Positions 16,684 through 25,909 of a DNA stretch of 64,000 nucleotides are shown here, piece by piece; position 1 is the first letter of the stretch, and each line of letters opens with the position of its first letter. The position numbers and the translations under genes were made by a program. Source of the stretch: an uncultured Bacteroidota bacterium (GTDB lineage Bacteria; Bacteroidota; Bacteroidia; Bacteroidales; GWA2-32-17); NCBI GenBank assembly GCA_903837285.1, contig CAILUD010000231.1, forward strand, positions 1 through 64,000. Reading direction: 5' to 3'. The notes under the pieces are model-generated. The model saw only the letters and a program-made list of their open reading frames with translations. It ran no database searches and was not told where the DNA came from.

Positions 16684-17151
16684 ATGGAATCGCAAGAATT
16701 CTTAAATACACTGATAATTAAGCAAGCTGAAAAACTTATTAAGAATAAATCATATTTAGCAGCAATTATAATTTTAACTATTGGTATTGAAGTAATGGGA
16801 GGCTTTTTTGATAAAAAACCATTAAAATCGCCAAAACAATCAAAAGCAAGATTTAATATTGCAATTAATAAACTTTTTGGAGGAAAATACTCTGCAATAA
16901 ACGGAAATGATACCTTATATGAAATGCTTCGCAATCAATTAATCCACTCCCTAACAATTAGCAATAAAATACAGATTTCTTTTGAAAAAGAACATTTAAA
17001 AGATTTTGATGGCGCTATAATATTTAACCCAATAATTTTTTTTGATGATGTAAATAAAGCATACATTAAATTAACAGCTATGCTTGAACAAAAAAAAGCA
17101 TATTCAAAACGAATCTCTGATAACGTGATTGAATTAGCTCAATTTATCTAA
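16684..17151 (+). CDS. Hypothetical protein
   Basis: This 155-residue protein starts 10 bases after the methyltransferase and is likely the last gene of that operon. It has a hydrophobic helix (about 24-37, AAIIILTIGIEVMGGF). The rest is charged and helical, with ARFNIAINKLFGGKYS and MLRNQLIHSLTISNK. I recognise no family. The RNQLIHS pattern resembles helical bundles of uncharacterised defence-island or HEPN-like proteins, but the RxxxxH spacing of a HEPN nuclease is not convincing, so I do not assign it. Confidence 0.65.
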   Translation: MESQEFLNTLIIKQAEKLIKNKSYLAAIIILTIGIEVMGGFFDKKPLKSPKQSKARFNIAINKLFGGKYSAINGNDTLYEMLRNQLIHSLTISNKIQISFEKEHLKDFDGAIIFNPIIFFDDVNKAYIKLTAMLEQKKAYSKRISDNVIELAQFI

Positions 17152-17254
17152 ACAATATTTTATAACATATACCCTCTAACTTTTTACGAATCGAAAAACG
17201 ATACTATTTATTGCATTTATCACATGTTATTAAACATCTTTTATTAGAGCATTT

Positions 17255-17278
17255 GTCATTGTTCGCGAGAACAATGAC
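17255..17278 (+). terminator. Stem-loop terminator
   Basis: Perfect 10-bp stem gtcattgttc / gaacaatgac around a gcga tetraloop, followed 9 bases later by a run of seven T. It lies about 100 bases past the stop at 17151 and would end the M16-methyltransferase transcript before gltA. Confidence 0.65.
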
Positions 17279-17420
17279 TTAACTCATCTTTTTTTATATC
17301 TCTTATATATAATCTTTTACGTTACATGTTTTAAGTGCCCTTTTTCCATTTTGCTGATTATTAATTGTCTTTAAAATCACATATTACGATTTTTAGATAT
17401 TCAAAATAATAGTTAAAATA

Positions 17421-17452
17421 TTTGCGATTAGATTAAAATGATTATAAATTTG
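17421..17452 (+). promoter_or_regulatory. Bacteroidota promoter for gltA-mdh
   Basis: TTTG at 17421-17424, a 20-base spacer and TAAATTTG at 17445-17452 make a complete -33/-7 pair. The start codon is at 17558, giving a leader of about 100 bases. Confidence 0.7.
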
Positions 17453-17557
17453 AGTGATCAAAATAGGTTTTAAAACATATTTGATTAAAATTTAAAAAAC
17501 GACACTAAAAACCTTTTATACAAATCAATTTTTTATAACAAATTAAAATTAAAAATT

Positions 17558-18847
17558 ATGTCACTTTTAAAAGAAAAGCTACGTACAATTTTTCCTCAAC
17601 AGAAGGCAGAAATCGCCCAGATGCTTAAAGAGCATGGCGATAAAGTTGTTGACAAAGTAACCCTTGCACAAGCCTATGGCGGTTTACGCGGAGTAAAAGG
17701 CCTAGTTTGCGACACTTCAGAAGTTCCACCAGATAAGGGATTAATTATCAGAGGATACGAATTAAAGACTATTACCGATAAATTACCTGAAGAAATATTA
17801 TTTTTACTTCTTACGGGACAATTACCAAATGCAGAAGAATTAAAAGATTTGCAAAATGAATTAAAAGGCAGATCTGAAGTTCCTGCTTATGTTTGGAGTG
17901 TTATTGATGCAATGCCTGCAGATTCTCATCCAATGACAATGTTTAACACAGCTGTTCTTATTATGCAACGCGAGTCTGTTTTTGCAAAAAGATATGACGA
18001 AGGCATGAAAAAAGATGAGTACTGGGATGCAACATACGAAGATGCAATGAATATTATTGCTACACTTCCTGCAATTGCTGCTTATGTATACAGAAAAAGA
18101 TTTAACAAAGGTCCAAGAATCGAACAAGATAAAAACGCCGACTGGTCGGGTAATTACGTTCACATGCTTGGTTTACCAAATGAGAATGACGAATTTGCTA
18201 AATTAATGAGATTGTATTTAAACTTACATAGCGACCATGAAGGTGGAAACGTAAGTGCATACTCATCTGCAACAATTAGCTCAGCATTATCAGATTTATA
18301 TTATTCATTATCTGGCGGATTAAACGGATTAGCTGGTCCATTACACGGTTTAGCAAATCAGGAATGTTTAGGTTGGGTACTTGAAACAATGGAAAAATTC
18401 AACGGTGCACCAACTGAAGAACAATTATTCAAATTTGCACAGGACACATTAGAATCAGGCAAAGTTGTTCCTGGTTATGGCCATGCTGTATTAAGAATTA
18501 CTGATCCACGTTTTGATGCTTTCTTGGCATTTGGAAAAGCTCACATGGCAAACGACCCAGTTTTCCAGACAGTAGAGAGAGTATTTAACACTGTGCCAAA
18601 AGTTTTATCACAAGTACAAAAAATTAAAGATCCTTGGCCAAATGTTGACGCTGGCTCTGGTGCTTTGTTATATCATTTTGGATTAAAAGAATTCAGTTAT
18701 TATACTGTATTATTTAGTGTTTCAAGAGCTTTAGGTATTTGTGCTCAATCAATTGTTTCAAGAGCTATGGGATACCCTATTACCCGTCCAAAATCTCTAC
18801 CAACAGCTGGATATAAAAAAATAGTAACTGCAACAGTAAACGTATAA
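17558..18847 (+). CDS. gltA: Citrate synthase (eukaryote-type)
   Basis: The enzyme condenses acetyl-CoA and oxaloacetate into citrate. The 429 residues match the mitochondrial-like branch in length and order. Catalytic residues are present: His263 in LAGPLHGLANQECLGWV, His309 in VVPGYGHAVLRITDPRF and Asp364 in PNVDAGSGALLYHFG. The additional HSDHEGGNVSAYS block is also there. A promoter lies about 100 bases upstream. mdh follows after 32 bases, so two consecutive TCA-cycle steps are encoded together. Confidence 0.96.
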   Translation: MSLLKEKLRTIFPQQKAEIAQMLKEHGDKVVDKVTLAQAYGGLRGVKGLVCDTSEVPPDKGLIIRGYELKTITDKLPEEILFLLLTGQLPNAEELKDLQNELKGRSEVPAYVWSVIDAMPADSHPMTMFNTAVLIMQRESVFAKRYDEGMKKDEYWDATYEDAMNIIATLPAIAAYVYRKRFNKGPRIEQDKNADWSGNYVHMLGLPNENDEFAKLMRLYLNLHSDHEGGNVSAYSSATISSALSDLYYSLSGGLNGLAGPLHGLANQECLGWVLETMEKFNGAPTEEQLFKFAQDTLESGKVVPGYGHAVLRITDPRFDAFLAFGKAHMANDPVFQTVERVFNTVPKVLSQVQKIKDPWPNVDAGSGALLYHFGLKEFSYYTVLFSVSRALGICAQSIVSRAMGYPITRPKSLPTAGYKKIVTATVNV

Positions 18848-18879
18848 AATAAATTATATAAATTAACAATAAATAGAAT

Positions 18880-19815
18880 ATGAAAATATCAGTAATTGGA
18901 GCTGGAAACGTTGGAGCAAGTTGTGCTCTAGAAGTAGCTCAAAGAGAAATTGCTACTGAAGTAATTCTTCTTGACATTAAAGAAAATTATGCAAACGGTA
19001 AAGCTCTTGACATGTGGCAAACCGCATCAGTTGATGGTTTCGACACAAGAGTAATTGGCGTAACAAATGACTATGCAAGAACAGCAAATTCAGAAATCGT
19101 AATCATTACCTCTGGTAAACCACGTTCACCAGGAATGAGTCGCGATGACTTAATAGCCACAAATGCAGATATCGTTAAAAGCGTTACAGAACAAGTTGTA
19201 AAATATTCGCCAAAAGCAATTATTATCGTTGTTTCTAACCCTCTTGACGTAATGTCTTATTGCGCATTTCTTAGTGCAAAAATCGACTCAAAAAGAGTAT
19301 TTGGCATGGCCGGTATTCTTGACACTGCACGTTACAGAATGTTTTTATCTGAAGCATTAAATGTTTCTCATAAAGAAATTCAGGCAATTTTAATGGGCGG
19401 TCATGGTGATACTATGGTTCCACTTCCACGTTATACTACAGTTGCTGGCATTCCAGTTACCGAGCTTATCGAAAAAGATAAATTAGATGCTATTATCGAG
19501 AGAACTAAAAAAGGTGGTGGCGAAATAGTAAATCTTTTAGGAACTTCTGCCTGGTATGCTCCTGCTGCTGCTGCTGCTCAAATGGCCGAAGCAATTATTA
19601 AAGATCAAAAACGTGTATTTCCAGTTTGCGCATGGTTACAAGGTGAATATGGCTTAAAAGACATTTATCTTGGCGTTCCTGTTATACTTGGAAAAAACGG
19701 TATCGAAAAAATTATCGAACTTAAATTAAACGAAGAAGAAACTGCATCACTTCACAGTTCTGCTAAAGCAGTTAAGGAAGTTATGGATGTTTATGATAAA
19801 ATGACTGCACAATAA
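18880..19815 (+). CDS. mdh: Malate dehydrogenase (LDH-like)
   Basis: The NAD-dependent enzyme interconverts malate and oxaloacetate. The 311-residue sequence has GAGNVGASCALEVAQ (NAD motif), LLDIKE ending in the acidic residue that selects NAD over NADP, TSGKPRSPGMSRDDL as the active-site loop with the malate-binding Arg, VVSNPLDVMSY and catalytic His in MGGHGDTMVPL. The Arg in the loop (GKPRSPGMSR) rather than Gln marks MDH instead of lactate dehydrogenase. It follows gltA and ends at a strong bidirectional terminator. Confidence 0.95.
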   Translation: MKISVIGAGNVGASCALEVAQREIATEVILLDIKENYANGKALDMWQTASVDGFDTRVIGVTNDYARTANSEIVIITSGKPRSPGMSRDDLIATNADIVKSVTEQVVKYSPKAIIIVVSNPLDVMSYCAFLSAKIDSKRVFGMAGILDTARYRMFLSEALNVSHKEIQAILMGGHGDTMVPLPRYTTVAGIPVTELIEKDKLDAIIERTKKGGGEIVNLLGTSAWYAPAAAAAQMAEAIIKDQKRVFPVCAWLQGEYGLKDIYLGVPVILGKNGIEKIIELKLNEEETASLHSSAKAVKEVMDVYDKMTAQ

Positions 19816-19834
19816 GCGCATTTTAATAAAATGC

Positions 19835-19869
19835 AAAATGGGAAGCAATTAACTTGCTTCCCATTTTTT
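19835..19869. terminator. Bidirectional terminator between mdh and ackA
   Basis: A 14-bp perfect stem (aaaatgggaagcaa / ttgcttcccatttt) around a 5-base loop, with A-run before and T-run after, so it works in both directions. A smaller hairpin (gcatttt / aaaatgc) sits just before it at 19818-19834. Confidence 0.88.
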
Positions 19870-19894
19870 ATTGTTAAACACTATCGATAATCCA

Positions 19895-21097
19895 CTAATT
19901 TAATTTACTTACAATTTCATATGTGTCGCGGGCAATTACTAGCTCTTCATTTGTCTCAACAACCATCACAGTTACTTTAGAATTGCTCTTTGTTAAGACA
20001 CCGGTTCCTCTTTTGCCTTTATTTAAATCAAAGTCGAAATCTACACCTAAATATTCTAATCCTTTGCAAGTTTCCTGACGGGTATAATCATCGTTTTCTC
20101 CAATTCCACCGGTGAAAACAATTAAATCGACCCCACCCATTGCAGCAGTATATGACCCAATATATTTTTTAACTCTATATGCATACATATTCAATGCAAT
20201 ATTTGCTCTCTCGTTACCTTCATTTTTAGCAGCCAATATTTCTCTCATATCAGAAGAAACACCTGTAACACCTAACATTCCACTATGTTTATTTATTAAA
20301 GTATTTGCTGCATTTACACCAATTTCTTCTTTCTGCATTATATAAGTTAAAATTCCAAGATCTAAATCACCGGAACGTGTACCCATTATTAATCCTTCAA
20401 CAGGGGTAAATCCCATACTTGTGTCAATTGACTTACCATTCTTTATTGCAGTAATTGAAGCTCCATTTCCTAAATGACAAGTAATAATTTTTAATGAATT
20501 AAAATCTTTCTTTAAAATTTCGCATGCTTTTTTTGAAACATACATATGACTTGTGCCGTGATAACCATATTTTCTTATGCTATATTTTTTATATAAAGAA
20601 TATGGTATTGCATACATATAAGCATAATCGGGCATTGTTTGATGAAATGCTGTATCAAAAATTGCACATTGTGGAACACCTGGCAACAATGAGTTAATTG
20701 CATAAATACCTTTTAAATTTGGTGGATTATGCAAAGGAGCAATAATAGAACATTCCTCTACTTTCTCAATTACTTCAGGGGTAATTAAAACACTGGTTTG
20801 AAATTTTTCGCCTCCATTTACAACACGATGACCAACAGCTTTAATTTCATCAAGATTTGTTATGGAACCATGTTTTTTACTTGTTATAGTACCGAGCACA
20901 TACTCTATTCCTTGTTGGTGATCGAGTACTTCGCCATCTAATCTAACTTTATCCCCATCAATTCTTTCTTGTTTAAGAAAAGAACCTTTCATTCCAATTT
21001 TCTCAACTATTCCTTTAATTATTGCTTCCTCAGAAGGTAAATCATATAGTTGGTATTTTATTGATGAACTTCCGCAATTTAATACTAAAATCTTCAT
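19895..21097 (-). CDS. ackA: Acetate kinase
   Basis: Acetate kinase makes ATP and acetate from acetyl phosphate. The 400-residue protein has LNCGSSSIKYQLYD at the N-terminus, GHRVVNGGEKF, DTAFHQTMP, YGYHGTSHMYVS with the active-site His, FTPVEGLIMGTRSGDLD and the ATP-binding VFTGGIGEND. Length fits acetate rather than butyrate kinase. No phosphotransacetylase gene is adjacent. It lies 14 bases after a 3-hydroxyacyl-CoA dehydrogenase gene, so the two are probably cotranscribed. Confidence 0.96.
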   Translation of the reverse strand: MKILVLNCGSSSIKYQLYDLPSEEAIIKGIVEKIGMKGSFLKQERIDGDKVRLDGEVLDHQQGIEYVLGTITSKKHGSITNLDEIKAVGHRVVNGGEKFQTSVLITPEVIEKVEECSIIAPLHNPPNLKGIYAINSLLPGVPQCAIFDTAFHQTMPDYAYMYAIPYSLYKKYSIRKYGYHGTSHMYVSKKACEILKKDFNSLKIITCHLGNGASITAIKNGKSIDTSMGFTPVEGLIMGTRSGDLDLGILTYIMQKEEIGVNAANTLINKHSGMLGVTGVSSDMREILAAKNEGNERANIALNMYAYRVKKYIGSYTAAMGGVDLIVFTGGIGENDDYTRQETCKGLEYLGVDFDFDLNKGKRGTGVLTKSNSKVTVMVVETNEELVIARDTYEIVSKLN

Positions 21098-21111
21098 AAT
21101 GAATTCTATTT

Positions 21112-22092
21112 TTATAAATCAATTATATGTAATTCGGCTTGTTTAGTAGAACGTTTTCCATTTTTATCGTAAGAATAAAACCCCTGTGAAGTTTTTCTAC
21201 CCAAGTGGTTTGCTCTAACTAAACGTCTAATTAATGGTGATGTTTTATACTTCATAAAACCAAATTCATCATAAAGATTATCCATCCAACTTTGAATTTT
21301 ATCTAAACCAATTTTGTCGGCTAATTCAAATGGTCCAAGTATTAAACCGAAATAATTTTTCATTGTTAAATCGATACTTTCCCGACTTCCAACACCCTCC
21401 ATTAAAACATCACAAGCTTCATTAATCATTGCTGACACAACTCTAACGCTAATTAAGCCTGGTGATTCTTCAACAAGTATTGGAGTTTTATTAATTAGTT
21501 TAACAAATTTCACTGCGTTATCATAATTTTCGGAACTTGTATGTAAACCCCTTACCACCTCAACAACCCTTGCATTAGGGTTAGTTGTTAAAAAATGAAT
21601 GCCTATTGATCTGTCTTTGTTTTTTAAGAATAAAGAGAGCTCTGTAATTATTGCGGCTGTAGTGTTAGTTGCAATTATACATTTATCGCATACATTTTCT
21701 TCAATTTTAATAAAAATTGATTTTCGTGTTTCGAATAAAAGCTCGTTTGATTTTGATTTTATACATTCAATAACTAATTCGCACCCTTTTAAATCAACAA
21801 AATTTGTTGTTCCTTTTATTCTCGATAACACTAGTTTTTTTTCTCCTGAGGTCATTCCCCAATGATCAATTTGTTTATCAAGATTTTTTTCGAGTTCGCG
21901 AATTGAATGCTGAATTCTCTCTTCGCTAAGTTCAACAAATACTACATCCATTCCGCTCTGACTAACTGCCAAAGAAATTTCACGACCTACCATCCCACAA
22001 CCAATAATACCAATTTTAGAAAACTGATTTTTTGGTTTGTCTTTCTGACTTAAGCCATAATCTTCAATTTGTTCTACTAACAATTCTGACAT
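21112..22092 (-). CDS. 3-hydroxyacyl-CoA (3-hydroxybutyryl-CoA) dehydrogenase family protein
   Basis: The 326-residue protein has an NAD Rossmann motif IGIIGCGMVGREISLAVS (about 27-44), the domain-linking ECIKS region, catalytic His in GIHFLTTNPNARVVEVV and a C-terminal helical domain with SARVVSAMINEA-like (SVRVVSAMINEA) and GPFELADKIGLD. In the standard family the His is followed by FFNP; here it reads HFLTTNP, so the NP step is moved by two positions. It may act in butyrate-type or fatty-acid metabolism. It leads the operon with ackA. Confidence 0.85.
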   Translation of the reverse strand: MSELLVEQIEDYGLSQKDKPKNQFSKIGIIGCGMVGREISLAVSQSGMDVVFVELSEERIQHSIRELEKNLDKQIDHWGMTSGEKKLVLSRIKGTTNFVDLKGCELVIECIKSKSNELLFETRKSIFIKIEENVCDKCIIATNTTAAIITELSLFLKNKDRSIGIHFLTTNPNARVVEVVRGLHTSSENYDNAVKFVKLINKTPILVEESPGLISVRVVSAMINEACDVLMEGVGSRESIDLTMKNYFGLILGPFELADKIGLDKIQSWMDNLYDEFGFMKYKTSPLIRRLVRANHLGRKTSQGFYSYDKNGKRSTKQAELHIIDL

Positions 22093-22280
22093 GATTAAAT
22101 ATTTTAATTATTAAAGAGATTCTAAAAAAAAAGATTCTGATTTGTTATTCCGAGACAATTACCAATTCTATAGATTTTCTATAGAATTTAAATGTTTAGA
22201 AAGCTAAAATTACCTTCTTTTGTTTTTGAAATTTATGACAATTATCAAGTTTAAGTATCACTTTTCACTGTTATTAAGCA

Positions 22281-23306
22281 TTAAGGATTATACTTTGAAC
22301 CATCAAGAATAATTTCATAGTTACTTTCAAGCATAAGTTGTTGAAGAGATATTTCGGGGTGATTATTCATATATTTATTTACAATTCTCCAGCCAATCCA
22401 AACGCCAATTCTCCCCGGTGATTCTCGTGGAAACATAGTTGTAAAAGGAGCATCATCGATATACCTTTTAATATCCATCTCGCCAGAAATAAAAAATTGT
22501 TTATTATCAATAAGATACGACCACATTAGTTGCTCGTTTGCTAAACACCAATCCCATTGCGATTTTGTATATGCAAACTTTAACGTATCAGCAACATCAG
22601 GAAGCATTGCATTCATATAATACTGAACTTTTCCTTGATAAATAATATTATGAATTAAATCATCTATCGAATCGTTAAAAGGAAATTCCGACCAGGCAAT
22701 AGCTCTAAAACAATCTGGTACAATAAACTCTTTTTGCATTTTATAACTTTGATAAGAAGCCAATCCCAATTTTGAATAATAAGGATAATTTTTTCCAAGA
22801 TATCTTTCTAAACCAATGCCCAAAATGTTATCACTTGTTACAATTGACTGATTAAAACCACCCATAAAAAAGAAAATCTCGGGTATATTTTTTTCAGGAA
22901 AATACGATTTGTAATATTTAAATCCTGTTGTTAAATTATTAGTAATTGCAGACACATCATGAAAGCTCTTCTTGCAATCATCATAAACAGTTAGCATATT
23001 ATAATCGGTCACATATTTTTGCAAAAGCATTTCAAAATCGCGACTGTTTTTATTTCCAATATTAATAATTCTCGAGCAAAACAAATTAAAAAATTCTCCA
23101 AATTCATTTTCAAATTTTGGAATATTTGAAGACATACTATCTGGAACAATTTCAAAAAGTGCTTTATCAAACCTATGCACTTTAAGCTCTACTTTTATTC
23201 CAGATATATCAACTTTTAAATTTGTTTCATCATTTCCACAGCTATAGAACAATGAAGTACAGATTAATATAACTGAAATCGTTTTAACTATTGAATTACT
23301 TTTCAT
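22281..23306 (-). CDS. gldB: GldB-family gliding motility lipoprotein
   Basis: GldB is a lipoprotein required for gliding in Flavobacterium, and homologues occur in non-gliding Bacteroidota. The 341-residue product has a lipobox (LFYSC, Cys23), then VELKVHRFDKALFEI close to the N-terminus, MGGFNQSIVTSDNILGIGLE in the middle and the GRIGVWIGWRIVNKYM segment near the end, all features of the family. gldC is not adjacent; the divergent neighbour is a PorT-like barrel followed by nadE. In other Bacteroidota gldB is often near nadE, which fits. Confidence 0.88.
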   Translation of the reverse strand: MKSNSIVKTISVILICTSLFYSCGNDETNLKVDISGIKVELKVHRFDKALFEIVPDSMSSNIPKFENEFGEFFNLFCSRIINIGNKNSRDFEMLLQKYVTDYNMLTVYDDCKKSFHDVSAITNNLTTGFKYYKSYFPEKNIPEIFFFMGGFNQSIVTSDNILGIGLERYLGKNYPYYSKLGLASYQSYKMQKEFIVPDCFRAIAWSEFPFNDSIDDLIHNIIYQGKVQYYMNAMLPDVADTLKFAYTKSQWDWCLANEQLMWSYLIDNKQFFISGEMDIKRYIDDAPFTTMFPRESPGRIGVWIGWRIVNKYMNNHPEISLQQLMLESNYEIILDGSKYNP

Positions 23307-23332
23307 TGGAATTAAAATATTTTTTATATTTG
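23301..23332 (+). promoter_or_regulatory. Promoter for the PorT-like gene
   Basis: TATATTTG (23325-23332) fits TAnnTTTG exactly, and TTTC at 23301-23304 lies 20 bases upstream, one mismatch from TTTG. The element overlaps the first codons of the divergent gldB. Confidence 0.5.
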
Positions 23333-23363
23333 TATTCTTCAGTAAAACTAAAAATTTAAAATT

Positions 23364-24047
23364 ATGAAAAAATATGCAATAGGTATTCTAATGGCGGTGT
23401 TTTCTGTTAGCGTTATGGCACAGGGCGTTACAGGTGGATTGTTTTTCAGCCCGATAATTAGCTGGATGAAACCCGACTCAAAAAATATCACAAAAGCAGG
23501 AACTCGCATTGGTTTTGGTTTTGGCGTTCCAGTTGATTTCAATTTTTCTAAAAACTTTGCATTTTCTACTGGCATTTCTTATAATAATTTAGGTGGAAGT
23601 TTAAAATATGCAGATTCTATCTCTAATTTTAATACTGTTGACACAATATTCACTCGCTTAAACCCTAATACTGTTGTTAAATATAAAACTTCTTTTATTG
23701 AAATTCCACTTTCTTTTAAAGGCAAAACAAACGAAATCGGTTATATTACTTATTTCTTAAAAGGTGGAATAAGTCCACAATTCAGATTTAAAGCCAAAGG
23801 TGATATTACAGTAAATTCTGGCGATAACGTTGACATTAAAGACGAAGTTCGTTCATTTAACATGGGTTATCATATTGGTGGTGGAATTGAGTATTCACTT
23901 GGTGGAAGTACTAAGTTGCTTGTTGAAGCAGTATTTACTAATGGCTTAACAAATTTTACAAAAGTTGAGACTATAGTTAAAGGAACGTTAAAGAATGAAA
24001 AAACCATTATGAATAGTATTTCTTTAAAATTAGGAATTCTGTTTTAA
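23364..24047 (+). CDS. PorT-family outer-membrane beta-barrel protein
   Basis: The 227-residue protein has a signal peptide (MKKYAIGILMAVFSVSVMAQ). The barrel pattern follows: GFGFGVPVDFNFSKNFAFSTGISYN, EIPLSFKGKTNEIGYITYF, HIGGGIEYSLGGSTKLLVEAVF and a C-terminal NSISLKLGILF. It fits the PorT/outer-membrane beta-barrel group of Bacteroidota. Whether it is the actual PorT of type IX secretion or a paralogue cannot be told. A terminator follows before nadE. Confidence 0.8.
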   Translation: MKKYAIGILMAVFSVSVMAQGVTGGLFFSPIISWMKPDSKNITKAGTRIGFGFGVPVDFNFSKNFAFSTGISYNNLGGSLKYADSISNFNTVDTIFTRLNPNTVVKYKTSFIEIPLSFKGKTNEIGYITYFLKGGISPQFRFKAKGDITVNSGDNVDIKDEVRSFNMGYHIGGGIEYSLGGSTKLLVEAVFTNGLTNFTKVETIVKGTLKNEKTIMNSISLKLGILF

Positions 24048-24070
24048 TTTTTTCTGAAAAATAATTTTAT

Positions 24071-24098
24071 CCCGACCTCAACAGTCGGGATTTTTTTT
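24071..24098 (+). terminator. Rho-independent terminator after the PorT-like gene
   Basis: A 6-bp GC stem (cccgac / gtcggg) with a 7-base loop is followed by nine T within ten bases. It lies 24 bases past the stop codon and ends just before nadE. Confidence 0.85.
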
Positions 24099-24108
24099 AA
24101 AAATTTTT

Positions 24109-25761
24109 ATGAAAATTGCACTTTGTCAACTTAATTTTAAAATTGCCGATTTTGAAGGCAATACAAATAAAATAATTTCTGCAATTAAAGAAGCCAAATC
24201 AAAAGAAGCTGAAATCGCAGTTTTTTCTGAACTCGCAGTCTGTGGATACCCACCCTTAGATATGCTGGAAAACAAAGATTTTATTGACAAATGCGAAAAA
24301 GCAATTAAACAAATTAGTGAATATTGTTACGGAATTGCAGCAATAGTTGGATCGCCTGTAATTAACACTGATGAATTTGGGAAAAAACTTTACAATTCTG
24401 CAATATTTATTGAAGAAGGAAAAATTAAAAGCACCCACAAAAAAAGCCTATTACCATCATACGATGTATTTGACGAATACAGATATTTTGAGCCAAATAA
24501 AAGTTGGTCAACAGTAAATTTTAAAAACGAAAATATTGCCATAACAATATGCGAAGATTTATGGGTAAATCAGCCCATTGAAAATTCGTTTACCCGTCAA
24601 AAGCTATATACATGCTCACCCATGGATGAGTTGATGAAATTTTCTCCAACTCTAATGATAAATATTGCATCTTCTCCTTTTTCGTTTAACCATGCCGAAA
24701 CACGGAAAACAGTTTTATGCGAGAATTCTAAAAAATATAATCTTTCATTAATATACGTAAATCAAATTGGTGCAAATACCGAGCTTATTTTTGATGGTGG
24801 TTCAATGGCGATAAATAATTCGGGAAATGTATTTCATGAATTACCATATTTTGAAGAATCTATATCTATTATTGAAACTACCACTACCGAGCCTTTAATA
24901 AAAAATAATTTTTCTCATAACAATTCACAAATAGATAAAATTTACAAAGCCCTTATTTTAGGAATTCGCGATTACTTTAATAAAGTTGGTTTTAAAAAAG
25001 CTATATTAGGTTTATCGGGTGGAATTGATTCTGCATTAGTTTTAGTTTTAGCTGAACAAGCATTAGGCAAAGAAAATGTTCATGCATTATTAATGCCTTC
25101 AAGATATTCTTCGCAACATTCTGTAAGTGATGCTCTGATGCTAGCTTCTAATCTTGGAATAACATACGATTTAGTTTCTATTGAAGCAGCATTCTCAAGT
25201 TTCGAGAGCTCTCTTATACCTGTATTTGCAGGCAAACAACCAGATATTACTGAAGAAAATATTCAGGCACGAGTAAGAGGAACTTTACTAATGGCATACT
25301 CCAATAAATTTGGTAACATACTACTTAATACTTCAAATAAAAGTGAAGCAGCTGTGGGTTACGGAACTCTTTATGGCGATATGGCAGGCGGACTATCAGT
25401 TATTGGCGATTTATATAAAACACAGGTTTACCAACTTGCAAATTTCATAAACAGTCATGGCGAAATTATTCCACGTAATACTATTATAAAACCGCCATCA
25501 GCAGAATTAAGGCCAGATCAGAAGGATTCAGATTCGCTTCCTGAATACGATATTTTAGATAAAATACTTTTTGCATATATTGAGCAAAAAACTCCGCTCG
25601 AAGAAATTGTTGAACAAGGTTTTGAAAAACAAATTGTAGAGAAAGTAATAAAATTAGTAAACACTAATGAATACAAACGTTTTCAGACACCTCCTATTTT
25701 AAGAGTTTCGTCAAAAGCATTTGGCTTTGGTAGGAGAATGCCGTTGGTGGCGAAGTATTAG
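24109..25761 (+). CDS. nadE: Glutamine-dependent NAD+ synthetase
   Basis: The enzyme amidates deamido-NAD to NAD using glutamine. The 550 residues have an N-terminal nitrilase-type glutaminase domain (1-270) with the Glu41, Lys111/112 and Cys148 triad (SELAVCGYPP, HKKSLLPSYDVFDE, AITICEDLW). The C-terminal synthetase domain has the PP-loop LGLSGGIDSALVL and the later TSNKSEAAVGYGTLYGDMAGG block. Both domains look complete. Its promoter is not clear; it follows the PorT-like terminator by about 10 bases. Confidence 0.95.
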   Translation: MKIALCQLNFKIADFEGNTNKIISAIKEAKSKEAEIAVFSELAVCGYPPLDMLENKDFIDKCEKAIKQISEYCYGIAAIVGSPVINTDEFGKKLYNSAIFIEEGKIKSTHKKSLLPSYDVFDEYRYFEPNKSWSTVNFKNENIAITICEDLWVNQPIENSFTRQKLYTCSPMDELMKFSPTLMINIASSPFSFNHAETRKTVLCENSKKYNLSLIYVNQIGANTELIFDGGSMAINNSGNVFHELPYFEESISIIETTTTEPLIKNNFSHNNSQIDKIYKALILGIRDYFNKVGFKKAILGLSGGIDSALVLVLAEQALGKENVHALLMPSRYSSQHSVSDALMLASNLGITYDLVSIEAAFSSFESSLIPVFAGKQPDITEENIQARVRGTLLMAYSNKFGNILLNTSNKSEAAVGYGTLYGDMAGGLSVIGDLYKTQVYQLANFINSHGEIIPRNTIIKPPSAELRPDQKDSDSLPEYDILDKILFAYIEQKTPLEEIVEQGFEKQIVEKVIKLVNTNEYKRFQTPPILRVSSKAFGFGRRMPLVAKY

Positions 25762-25909
25762 AATTTAAGCTCTCATTGCCCCGTCTCATTTTTTGCCTTT
25801 GTTGGAGTTATCCTACAACAAATTAGTTTTTCGTGCATGAGATAACACATGCAATTGAAAAGAAACAACTTATACCAAAACTATTTCTGAATTAGTCCAA
25901 TATCCATAT

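Larger units (their letters stand above)
17152..17557. other. Non-coding interval with hairpin and promoter
   Basis: About 400 AT-rich bases with no convincing reading frame. Two elements stand out: a perfect 10-bp hairpin at 17255-17278 and a full promoter at 17421-17452. Leader and spacer sequence between the promoter and the citrate synthase start has no clear structure that I can see. Confidence 0.6.

Noticed and set aside
16684-17151. Possible HEPN-like nuclease (RNQLIH)
   Set aside because: The RxxxxH motif is not convincingly placed and no antitoxin-like gene is adjacent. Left as hypothetical.
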